DNA of 27,500 bases from NCBI GenBank assembly GCA_014084085.1, contig NPFB01000158.1, positions 1 through 27,500 of the forward strand, given 5' to 3'. The notes beneath the pieces are model-generated. The model made no database searches and was not told the origin of the DNA. It saw only the letters and a list, made by a program, of their open reading frames with translations. The position numbers and the translations under genes were made by a program. Origin of the DNA: Hondaea fermentalgiana (Eukaryota; Sar; Bigyra; Thraustochytrida; Thraustochytriidae). Below, piece after piece: positions 1 through 7,868 of the stretch; within the stretch, counting starts at the first letter, position 1; every line of letters begins with the position of its first letter.

Positions 1-183
1 GGGCCGCAGACGCGCGGGCAGCGAGGCCGGCAGCAGGGCGCGAGCAGCTGCAGGCGGCACGCGCGGCACGCGCGGCACGCAGCGAGCGAGCTCGCGATTC
101 TGCCTGCCAGCTAGCTTGTCGCCGTTCGCGGCTCGCAGGCGCCCGCGCGCGAGGAGCGAGGCCCGGGCGCGGAGGAGGGCAAG

Positions 184-783
184 ATGGAGGTGAACACGTC
201 GGTGCTGTCGATGATCGACGAGGTGCAGGCGGCCTCGCAGCGCGCAGAGCTCGGCGCGCAAATCGCGGCGGCAGAGGGGACAACGCGAGAAGATGTGATC
301 TTCCCCGCCAGCTTCGAGGCCTTCATGAAGTCCTCGTCGAAGCGGGGCATCACAGCGCAGAACTTTATGGCTGTCCTTGCCGGTCTTCAGTTCGCCGTCG
401 TCATTCTCATCGCACAGCGCAGAATCCCGCTCGCGGACCCTACCGAATTCTTCGTTGTCCTCTCGATGCTTATGGTCACCGCCGCACACGCCAAAATCCT
501 CGATTTCCTGCCGGACGGCAATAGTATCGTCAATGACCTTGAGGCCATCAAGTTCCTTGTCATTGGATTTCCCATTGTCATCTTCATGGTCATCATTGAA
601 ATGTGGTTCATTGGCTACCTTTTCAGTTATCGCCCGGAGGTTGAGCTGAGTGCCTTTATGGATAACGCTGCGAGCATCCTCGCCGTCGCCAAGACACTCA
701 GTATTTCCAAAGTTTTGGTCGTCTCGACCGTACGCATCCTCGCGCCTGTTTTCCGCGCCTGCCGTCCTTCAAAGAAGCGGTAG
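184..783 (+). CDS. Small multi-pass membrane protein, family not recognised
   Basis: A 199-residue reading frame starts at an ATG in a strong context (AAG before, G after). The first 55 residues are soluble and rich in Ala and Glu. Hydrophobic segments then follow at about 61-77, 88-105 and 121-147, with a weaker one at about 163-190, so three or four membrane spans are likely. The tail ends in a short basic cluster (PSKKR). That resembles a cytosolic anchor but does not fit a classical KKxx ER-retrieval signal, because there is no Lys at -4 or -5. I see no catalytic motif and recognise no family. It converges on the J-domain gene, with about 480 bp between the stops. That the gene is real is supported by the hydrophobic periodicity and the start context; its function is unknown. 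Confidence 0.7.
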   Translation: MEVNTSVLSMIDEVQAASQRAELGAQIAAAEGTTREDVIFPASFEAFMKSSSKRGITAQNFMAVLAGLQFAVVILIAQRRIPLADPTEFFVVLSMLMVTAAHAKILDFLPDGNSIVNDLEAIKFLVIGFPIVIFMVIIEMWFIGYLFSYRPEVELSAFMDNAASILAVAKTLSISKVLVVSTVRILAPVFRACRPSKKR

Positions 784-1260
784 CCTGCAATGCGAGAGAG
801 ATAGCTGTTTTCTTTTGTTCCTGATCCATCCACACGCGCCAATCCACGCGCCCAGCTCATCCGTACCCGCTCAATCGCTCAAGCACACGCACATGCTCAC
901 GGACGCTCTTTTCCTCGTGTCAGGATTGCACGGCTTTTGGCGATTCTTAAGAATCCCACACACAATCGCACTTGCCATCTTCCTTCGCGAAACGCCATTC
1001 CGATACAAATGCAAGACAGAAAAGCACTGACGCAGAGAGAGAGCGAGAGAGAGAGCTTGAAAATATGTTCCTGACCAAGATTTTATCAAACAAGAAAAAA
1101 TCAATTTCAAACAATGTCTTTATCCATCCCATTGCCAGGAACTTCAAAAAGCAAACAGCTCAAAAAAATTATAAAAGTAAAAAGCAAAGCAACATGGTGT
1201 TCGTGGGATGAGATCGTCGTGGATTGATCAAGGCGAAACTAGCCAGCAGCAAAGTCTAAA
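784..1260. other. Shared 3' intergenic region, convergent genes
   Basis: This is non-coding sequence between two converging stop codons. It holds a GA-rich microsatellite (about 1032-1058) and an A-rich stretch (about 1080-1190). No AATAAA was found on the expected strand for either gene. I see no RNA gene or plausible ORF here. Confidence 0.6.
1032..1058. repeat. GA-rich microsatellite
   Basis: An imperfect (GA)n tract interrupted by GC, in the 3' intergenic region of the convergent pair. It is a simple repeat with no further signal. Confidence 0.7.
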
Positions 1261-2151
1261 CTACCTCCGGGTGATGCGCAGCCAGACATTTCGCATCAGT
1301 CTCCACGCCAATTCGGGAGGAATGTTACGCAAAAAGACAAGCGCCCCCACGGAAAGCAAACGCAGCGCGGTAGAGAGCATGCCAGGGAAACGCAACATGA
1401 TGGCCAGCGGGACAATCGCTGACAAAATGAGGCCCTTTCGCTCTCGAGCGAACTCCTTGGCAAAACTGAAATCGCCATGCCGAGCTGCTTCCCATGCCGT
1501 TGAGGCCTCCGAGCTCACCACTTCGACGTATTCCTTAAGACCAAGGTCTTGCCACACCTTGTGGAAGATCTGGTCTGCAAAGTCGTCGCTTCCGGGGGCT
1601 GCACTGGCATTCTGGTTGAATCGCTGTTGGTTATCATGATGGCCCGTCATGTCGTATACATGCCGCTTTTCCGCGTTCCCAAGTACCTCGTATGCAGCGG
1701 CAATTCGATGAAACATCTTTTGAGCATTGGGATCATCCGGATTGATGTCTGGATGGTACCGCTTGGCCAGCTTAAAGTACGCTTTCTTGATTTCTTGCTG
1801 CGACGCGCTACGGTTCGTTTCAAGAATCTCATAGAGGTCATCCGAAGACGCACCACGGCTAAAAATGCTGCGTGCCGAGACTGCGAGCGGCTCATGCAGT
1901 TTCCAAGCTCGCGTCGGCTGTGTGAGAAGCCCAAGATTACCGAGCTTCGGCGTTGATCCAAGCAAAGCATTTCTTCGAACGGCCATGGGCGTCGTCCACA
2001 GAGATCTCGCTACGCTTCCTGTCCTCAGCGACACTTGCCAGGCCGTCGCGAGCCTTGACCTCGCGTCTGGAACTCTCCTCATAGGCTGCAGCATGCCTCC
2101 CCTTGCCGAGGCCAGCAAGCTGCTACTGGCCTGTCTTAACGCAACTCTCAT
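1261..2151 (-). CDS. Mitochondrial J-domain (DnaJ-type) co-chaperone with C-terminal membrane region
   Basis: This 296-residue protein starts at the first ATG (2151); the in-frame extension to 2190 begins with TTG. Residues 1-100 are rich in Arg, Ser, Ala and Leu and almost lack acidic residues, which is typical of a mitochondrial presequence. A full J-domain spans about 105-168 with the diagnostic HPD at 133-135 and a helix IV ending in VYDMTG. There is no Gly/Phe-rich region and no CxxCxGxG zinc finger, so it is a class C (type III) J-protein. After an acidic/aromatic stretch (about 187-235), two adjacent hydrophobic segments (about 239-258 and 259-275) could form a membrane hairpin close to a very basic C-terminus (RITRR). 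J-proteins stimulate Hsp70 ATPase. Here the likely partner is a mitochondrial Hsp70 near the inner membrane, but that placement is inference. Confidence 0.85.
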   Translation of the reverse strand: MRVALRQASSSLLASARGGMLQPMRRVPDARSRLATAWQVSLRTGSVARSLWTTPMAVRRNALLGSTPKLGNLGLLTQPTRAWKLHEPLAVSARSIFSRGASSDDLYEILETNRSASQQEIKKAYFKLAKRYHPDINPDDPNAQKMFHRIAAAYEVLGNAEKRHVYDMTGHHDNQQRFNQNASAAPGSDDFADQIFHKVWQDLGLKEYVEVVSSEASTAWEAARHGDFSFAKEFARERKGLILSAIVPLAIMLRFPGMLSTALRLLSVGALVFLRNIPPELAWRLMRNVWLRITRR

Positions 2152-3567
2152 GGCGACTTGTGCGTGTGTCCCGAAGCCCGCCCAAGCCAAAAAGTCCGAA
2201 GCCCGTCTCCGGCGTGTCCTGGGCCGCGTGTACGCCTCTTGCGCGCCTCTTGCCGTGCTTTGCTCCCCGCGCCACGCCGCGCCTTCTTACGTCGTTTGAG
2301 GTCTGGAAGACACCTCCGGCAAGAAGCAGCCAGCACCAGCAGCAGCACCAGCAATAGGAGTGCGTGAGTGTGCGTGCTCCAGAATGACGAGACGGCATCC
2401 TTCTTTGACTGCCTTTTTGCGTGATTTCTTGAGAGCAAGCAGGTCCATCTTCCTGCCACTGATTGAGGAGCATTGATGGCAGATCAGTTGCCTCGCATGG
2501 CTTTGGGTGAGCAAATGGAAAAAAAGAAGCAAGGCCTCTCATCTGACTGAGCTCCAGCGCTCAGCTGTGCCTGGTTTTTTTCTTTTCTTCTTGACCTTCG
2601 CGGTCTCGTTGGGAATAGGCCTACTCGAAAACTACCTCTAACAACATGAAGCACCAGCGTAGGAAAAGTGAAATTTTATTCTTGGATGTATTATTTATTT
2701 TGCTCGCCCATGACGCCAAAACTGCGGAGGAGAGATCACTGGCCAGCCAGACGTTCTTTGCTCGCTTCACTGCTCCTATGCGGTTCGCAACCTCTTCTGC
2801 AGACTCTCTCTACCGCACGCGAAGTTTGCGAACCGTGGAGCTTGTTCTGGCACAATGTGGTCATCGCGATCACAATAGGGAGGCCGAGATTGAAAAATCC
2901 GCAACTTGCTCTTGAGGCCATACATGCCACAGCAAATCCTACAGAAGCTTGGTACGGGCGTGGAGAGGCCACACACGTACTTTCGTCCACCATCGCAGCC
3001 TTCGGTCCAATTTTGAAGTGCGTTTTTGCAAGATCTCTATGTCCGGGCATCTCCCATTTGCGGCTTTGCTAACTCCTTTCTCAACAACTTCAAATCGTAA
3101 GACCAATTGATAGATTGTCACGTAGTCCAATTCGCGCCCTCCATCCGACCCATCCAACAACAACTTGCTAGGAACCGCACAAGAGTCGATTTACCCCAAC
3201 ATGATCCCGCGCTGGGCGCCTTCTGGGTCCGACTCAAGCCGAGTCAGAATGGCAGTCCTCTGCATTTGGATTCTTTCCATCGTTAGGGTGAAGCGTCCGA
3301 TTTGCAAATCACACAGAGTTGCTACGAGAAATCGTATAGGCCTAGGATTCACCTCACTAAAATCATGTTGCAAACCTGTATACGGTACTACTACTATACT
3401 ATGTATGCTATACAAAAATAGGCCATAAAATAGTCCGGCTAATACATTTGTATGAGCGGACGTTGGCTTGAACCCAAGTGGTGGTTAGGCCTGGTTGTGG
3501 TTAGGTGGTCGCGCAGCTTGAGCAGCAAAGATCTAGCGCAGCGCGTTGGCAGCTCCGTCGACGAAAG
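2152..3567. other. Gene-poor 1.4 kb between J-protein and transposase-protease genes
   Basis: This is the divergent 5' region of the two genes. It contains a short CAG-rich stretch (about 2330-2357), two copies of the palindrome TAGGCCTA (2616-2623, 3337-3344) and an inverted repeat of 10 bp arms (2781-2790 with 2826-2835). An AT-rich zone with alternating TATAC/GTAT words lies at about 3376-3430. An 89-codon ATG frame at 2646-2915 has no recognisable feature and I do not call it a gene. I could not find a terminal inverted repeat matching the far side of the transposase gene. Confidence 0.55.
2781..2835. repeat. Inverted repeat, 10-bp perfect arms
   Basis: The arm CGGTTCGCAA at 2781-2790 is the exact reverse complement of TTGCGAACCG at 2826-2835, with a 35-nt loop. 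It lies in the non-coding region upstream of the transposase-protease gene. No function is known; it could be a small hairpin or a chance match. Confidence 0.5.
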
Positions 3568-6500
3568 ATGAGCCAGCGCGTGATCACGAGCTTCTTTGCG
3601 TCGCCGCCAGAAGCTGTCGATGGCCCGGGGGAGAAACAAACCGACGAGGTCGCTTCGAAGTTTCCCGATCTCTTGGCCTTGGCCGAGCCGCCCGCAAAGC
3701 GAGCCCGAGGTCGGCCAAAAGGGAGCAGCAACGCAGTGGTGCAGGATGGTTTTAATGCACCCTCGTCGACTGCAGAGTGCCCAGGGGCCTGCGTCGATGA
3801 AGCTAGCAATCTGGGCGACGCTGTCGACCTGGAAACGGACAACGTGCTGGACACATCGACACCTCAAAAACGGAGGCGTGGAAAGTACAATTCCTTGAAG
3901 GACCCAAAGTATCTCGCTGTCGCTCAAGAGGCAGTCGATCGTGCTCTCGGCAACGGGAACTTTTCCAGTACGGTGAAACCGTCGCTTGCATGGATAATCG
4001 ATCACTACTCTCGGTCTTCCGACTATCGATTCAACAGGTGGACCCTCACGAGACTGATCGAGGAGGCCAAAAAAAATGGAGGAAGGCTTCAGCCCTACGA
4101 AACAGCTCTGACGCACAGTCTTGAGCAGCAGTTGAAGGAACTTATCGCTGAATGTTCCAAGACTGGCATGCCACTTTCCGCAAAGGATATCCAGGGGATG
4201 GCATACGATCTCGCTAGACTCAAGGACAGCAACACCAAATTCAAAGCGACAAATGGTTGGTGGAAATCCTTCAAAGCTCGTCATCCCGATTTGCGAATTC
4301 GACGACGCGAGGATTTTGACACAATGAGTCACCGTACGCTCAACTATGATATCGCGTCCGAATGGTTCGACTTGGTACAGCATAAGTACGCCGAAGTGCG
4401 TGCGATCAATCAGAAAATCTTAGCAGCAAAAAGTCTGTCCGGAGACTATGCGCTGCGGCCAAACCTCGTGCATAATATGGACGAGATAGTTTTCCAGCCG
4501 AAATGGGGTCGGCGGTTCGGTATCTGCGACAAGAGTGATAGATATGCGCATACAGACGCTCCACCCAACACACCGACAGTGACGATGCTGGCTTGTGTCA
4601 GTGCCGCGGGGGACAGCATGCCCCCGATGTATATCCTCAAAGGAGTTCGGTCGTTCAACGAAGATAAACTGGCGGAGCTCAAAGCTAACGCGACCGTAGG
4701 TGCCAGCTTTCACCGAACTGCAGATGGGTGGACGAACCACGAAAAATTTGCAGAGTGGTCGAAGCTTTTCACAGAATGGATCAGAAGCTTCCCCCCCCCC
4801 TATGGGGGAGACAAGGACGACCGTCTTCACCACATTCTTGTCATAGACGGGTACAATTCATTTGTCAAGAACCTCCCCGCTCTGATCCATCTGCGCAATG
4901 AGCATGTGCATGTGATCTGCATGCCTGCGCACACTCCTTCTGAGCTCCAACCATTGGACGTGTCGGTTTTTGCTTCTGTCAAGCGAACATTTGGCGAATA
5001 CCAACAAACATTCATTCGTGCAACGAATGCAACGGGGGCCATCCCGCTTACTAAAGTGCCTCAATTTGCTGACAGAGCTCTTCGACAAGCAGTTGGAGAC
5101 GCAGACTACGTCACGAGCGGTTTCCAGCGTACTGGATTGTGGCCTTTGAACACAGACTGGCCACAGGAAAACCTGACGACGCCCAAGTTCTCTCGAGATT
5201 TCTCAAAAGGGGCGTTGCAGCGTCGACGGACCTTCGACATATTCGGCGAGGTTCGAGATCTCGGCGAAAATACCGTATTTGACATTTATGGCATACCTGT
5301 GGCGAATACCAGCCTCCTCAAGCTCTATGATCCCAAACTCGATGCCAAGGATCAAGCATGGATCACTGACGATATCATGAACTCCATGGGGAGACTAATC
5401 TGCGCGAACTCGATTCGATCCATGGTCATGGTCGATACGAACGTTGCTGCGATGTGGGCACGTGATGAGGGGAAAGGTCGGGCTCCACGTGGATCAAGCA
5501 ACCAGGCTGCACAGCAAGCAAAACGTTTGCTTGAGCACGATGTCATTTGCTTCCCCTGCAATCCGAGCTCTGCACATTGGAGTGTCATCTTCATATTTGT
5601 GAAGGAACGTCGTTTCGAGTACTTCGACCCCCTTGGTTGCGAGGCGCAGGAATGGAAAGGTGCGGCCGTCCGTTTTCTCAACGATTGCGCCTTTCAAGCG
5701 TATCCCGAAGAGCAGATAGACCGGGATGCAAGCACGTGGCCGTTTGTCAACACCTTTGCAGCAGCGGTACAGCGTGATCAAGTCAACTGCGGAATCCGGA
5801 CGCTCATCGGTATGGAAATTGTTGCACGTTCGGACTCTCCTACGAGCGCAATGACTTTGCCTTCCGAAGCAATTCTCGCTTTCAGATGCAAGTACTTTTG
5901 TAAACTGCTGCGCGCAGCGGCCTGGGAGGAAAAGGACACTGACGTGAATGAAACGGAGGAATCATCTGAGGAATCCACTGATAATCCATCGCTGGAGGCG
6001 CAAGGCGGATCGCGAGTAAGAGGAGGGGATGGCGGAGAGTCTGCGACCGCGTTAATCACATTACTTGCTGAAATGAAGAAGATGATGAAGGATCTTAAAG
6101 AGCGCGAATTGGCCGCAGCAGCATCAACAAGTCACCAGACCATCATCAACAACTATACCAACATTCAAATAGGAAGTGCAGATGCGAGGCCACTCATCGA
6201 AAAGGCCTACGGAAAGCTCATATCGAGTTCTGGCTGCACAGGAGAAAGTCAGGATGATTCTCTGCAGGAGAAGCGGAAAAGTTTGTTGGATGTCTTGTTC
6301 AAAGACGTTGGGGGTGCTGACTTCGTCTTTTGCAGAGAACGTGTATCAACGGATTCCTGGCGGCCGAAGGACATGTACGATCTCGAGCAACTTGAAGCCA
6401 TCGAGGCTCAAGACAAGTCCCGTGAGGCCGTGAGCAAGGCGAAGAAAGCCGAGAAGGACGACAAGCAGTTCGTTGAAGAAGCAGGTGTTCGCGCTATCTT

Positions 6501-7071
6501 ACTCCAAAAAGCAAATGAAAATTCCTCGTTCGAATTTGGGCGAGATGACAAGATTACAAGAACAAAACTCATGGAGGTCCTACAACTCGCAGGGAAACGT
6601 GTTCCGATTCAGCCGTCCAGGCAAGAACTGCTGGAGCTTGTACGTTCCCTCTCTGCAAGCTCAGAGGAACATGTCTCAGAAGAGGCGAGCTCATCACGCG
6701 AACTAAACCCGTCCCAGAACGCTGATGAAGTCCCAGCTGGAACGCCGGAGAGCGTTCCGGATACAATGGAAGAGGAGGATCTCGTGAAAGCGGCACTTTT
6801 TGCAAACGCTGCTCTTTCTGGGTACACAGGCGGCAAGCTAAAACGTTGCCATTTGGTGAGCTACTTGACCAAGATCAAACAATGGGATAAAAACTTCCCT
6901 TGGCAAGCCAAGCGCGCAAAACTTTTTCGCATGACCTTAGAGTTTATTCGGGCATTCCCTGAGATCGCTAATCCTAGACCTATGCCAGCCAAAATCGTCA
7001 CCGCAAGCGAAACAGACTGTAACGATGTGTCTCTTGGCGAAAAGCAACACGGCACACATACAATAAAATAA
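3568..7071 (+). CDS. Pogo/CENP-B-like DDE transposase fused to a Ulp1/SENP-type (C48) cysteine protease
   Basis: This gene encodes 1167 residues from the first ATG (3568, A at -3). The frame extends upstream only to a GTG. Residues 3-10 read QRVITSFF, a canonical PCNA-binding PIP box. RGRPKG at 47-52 is an AT-hook. Residues about 109-270 look like paired HTH CENP-B/pogo DNA-binding modules, ending in GWWKSFKARHPDL (230-242). The DDE_1 nuclease core has Asp305 (NMDE), Asp427 (VIDG) and Asp464 (QPLD), spacing DD36D, and closes with the pogo-type SGF..TGLWPLN (about 517-528). Residues about 594-780 form a Ulp1-like protease with His670 (HW), Asp687 (YFDP), Gln735 and Cys741 (NCG). The His-to-Asp gap of 17 and Gln-to-Cys gap of 6 match SENP1. 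The tail carries an acidic stretch, coiled-coil-like helices and a SAP-like segment (about 995-1028). All catalytic residues and the frame are intact. It may be an active element or a domesticated gene; no terminal repeats were found. Confidence 0.85.
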   Translation: MSQRVITSFFASPPEAVDGPGEKQTDEVASKFPDLLALAEPPAKRARGRPKGSSNAVVQDGFNAPSSTAECPGACVDEASNLGDAVDLETDNVLDTSTPQKRRRGKYNSLKDPKYLAVAQEAVDRALGNGNFSSTVKPSLAWIIDHYSRSSDYRFNRWTLTRLIEEAKKNGGRLQPYETALTHSLEQQLKELIAECSKTGMPLSAKDIQGMAYDLARLKDSNTKFKATNGWWKSFKARHPDLRIRRREDFDTMSHRTLNYDIASEWFDLVQHKYAEVRAINQKILAAKSLSGDYALRPNLVHNMDEIVFQPKWGRRFGICDKSDRYAHTDAPPNTPTVTMLACVSAAGDSMPPMYILKGVRSFNEDKLAELKANATVGASFHRTADGWTNHEKFAEWSKLFTEWIRSFPPPYGGDKDDRLHHILVIDGYNSFVKNLPALIHLRNEHVHVICMPAHTPSELQPLDVSVFASVKRTFGEYQQTFIRATNATGAIPLTKVPQFADRALRQAVGDADYVTSGFQRTGLWPLNTDWPQENLTTPKFSRDFSKGALQRRRTFDIFGEVRDLGENTVFDIYGIPVANTSLLKLYDPKLDAKDQAWITDDIMNSMGRLICANSIRSMVMVDTNVAAMWARDEGKGRAPRGSSNQAAQQAKRLLEHDVICFPCNPSSAHWSVIFIFVKERRFEYFDPLGCEAQEWKGAAVRFLNDCAFQAYPEEQIDRDASTWPFVNTFAAAVQRDQVNCGIRTLIGMEIVARSDSPTSAMTLPSEAILAFRCKYFCKLLRAAAWEEKDTDVNETEESSEESTDNPSLEAQGGSRVRGGDGGESATALITLLAEMKKMMKDLKERELAAAASTSHQTIINNYTNIQIGSADARPLIEKAYGKLISSSGCTGESQDDSLQEKRKSLLDVLFKDVGGADFVFCRERVSTDSWRPKDMYDLEQLEAIEAQDKSREAVSKAKKAEKDDKQFVEEAGVRAILLQKANENSSFEFGRDDKITRTKLMEVLQLAGKRVPIQPSRQELLELVRSLSASSEEHVSEEASSSRELNPSQNADEVPAGTPESVPDTMEEEDLVKAALFANAALSGYTGGKLKRCHLVSYLTKIKQWDKNFPWQAKRAKLFRMTLEFIRAFPEIANPRPMPAKIVTASETDCNDVSLGEKQHGTHTIK
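4791..4808. repeat. C10-TAT-G5 homopolymer/hairpin inside the transposase frame
   Basis: Ten consecutive C (4791-4800) are followed by TAT and five G (4804-4808), so five C can pair with five G around a three-base loop. It encodes Pro-Pro-Pro-Tyr-Gly-Gly in the DDE domain between the first and second catalytic Asp. Such a run is prone to polymerase slippage and to sequencing length errors, yet the frame is open on both sides. Confidence 0.8.
7062..7067 (+). terminator. Polyadenylation signal AATAAA overlapping the transposase-protease stop
   Basis: AATAAA lies within the last three codons (ACA ATA AAA TAA) of the gene. If it is used, the 3' UTR would be very short. The match is exact, but use is inferred. 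Confidence 0.45.
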
Positions 7072-7864
7072 TGAAGATTTATCAAAATTTCCAGACTCAG
7101 AAGTATCAGAAGCATTGCGCAAAATTTGCATGTGGAAAGCACAGGTCGGTGCCGCCGCGGCGAGGAAAAATCCGAAACTTATGATAACTGATCTCAAGCA
7201 ACAGCAATCGACTAGATTCGTTGCTGAAGAGAGGGTGAAAGTGAACGACACGTGAACGACACGAAGCTCTCATTTGTGCTCATCTTCACTTCACTTGCCA
7301 GAATTTTCTCCTTCGAAAGCGATGATATCCATCCGAAGAAGCCACGGTAAGTCAATGTCGATCGGCCCCGCCTCCTCAGCAAGTATCCACAAGTTCACGT
7401 TACTGCGGCACAGCTGCTTGGCGTCCGATTCCAAGCGTCCCTCGACTCACTCTTAGAAACGAACACCCGCGCACGCCATTAGTGGCTGGACAAAAGCACA
7501 TGTCCCGCTGCCGCCAGCGAATTCGCCACCAGCGACAGAGACACTACCAGCCCTCGATCTTCCCAGCTACCCGCGCCGCGGCCCCACCCACCAACCCAAA
7601 CTTACTCCGCCGAGACAGCCAGCCTTCCAGGCCGCCAGCCAGCGAGCCTGGCCACGATCAAGATGCCATGAGCGTCTTGACGAACGGCCTCGCCAACGGA
7701 TCCGGCGAGCCACTGTAGGCTCTCGCCTCACCGGTCACCTTGTTGGGCAGCCAGTCCCTGTCTCGTCACGTAAGCAGGCAATCCGACACGCGATGAAGGA
7801 GCCGCGGCCGCAGCTCGGCTGGTCGATGTCCCTGCAGACCCGCTTCTGGCCGCGGCGGCCGAGA
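7072..7864. other. Intergenic/5' leader region before the type II membrane protein
   Basis: About 790 bp without a supportable gene. It holds an 11-bp tandem repeat at 7241-7262 and a purine-poor stretch rich in CCAGC/CACC words (about 7490-7660). A 15-codon upstream ORF-like frame (ATG at 7671, ending at 7718) is also present. No transposon terminal repeat complementary to the region upstream of 3568 was found by eye. Confidence 0.5.
7241..7262. repeat. 11-bp perfect tandem repeat (GTGAACGACAC x2)
   Basis: Two exact head-to-tail copies (7241-7251, 7252-7262) lie about 170 bp downstream of the transposase-protease stop. Their role is unknown; they might be a regulatory half-site pair or a remnant of the element's end. 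Confidence 0.75.
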
Positions 7865-7868
7865 ATGG

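Noticed and set aside
2152..2190. N-terminal extension of the J-protein to 2190
   Set aside because: It begins with TTG; the first ATG (2151) directly gives a presequence-like N-terminus. The same reasoning removed GTG/TTG extensions of the genes starting at 3568, 13390, 14008 and 23145.
2646..3072. Two overlapping small frames (89 and 134 codons) upstream of the transposase-protease
   Set aside because: The longer one starts with GTG, and neither has recognisable features or compositional signs of coding.
3439..4383. 314-codon minus-strand frame over the start of the transposase-protease
   Set aside because: The plus strand encodes the AT-hook and CENP-B region; the minus translation has no family features.
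2152..7868. Terminal inverted repeats around the transposase-protease
   Set aside because: I compared the reverse complement of the downstream 200 bp with the upstream 900 bp by eye and found no match longer than chance. A computed alignment is still the decisive test.
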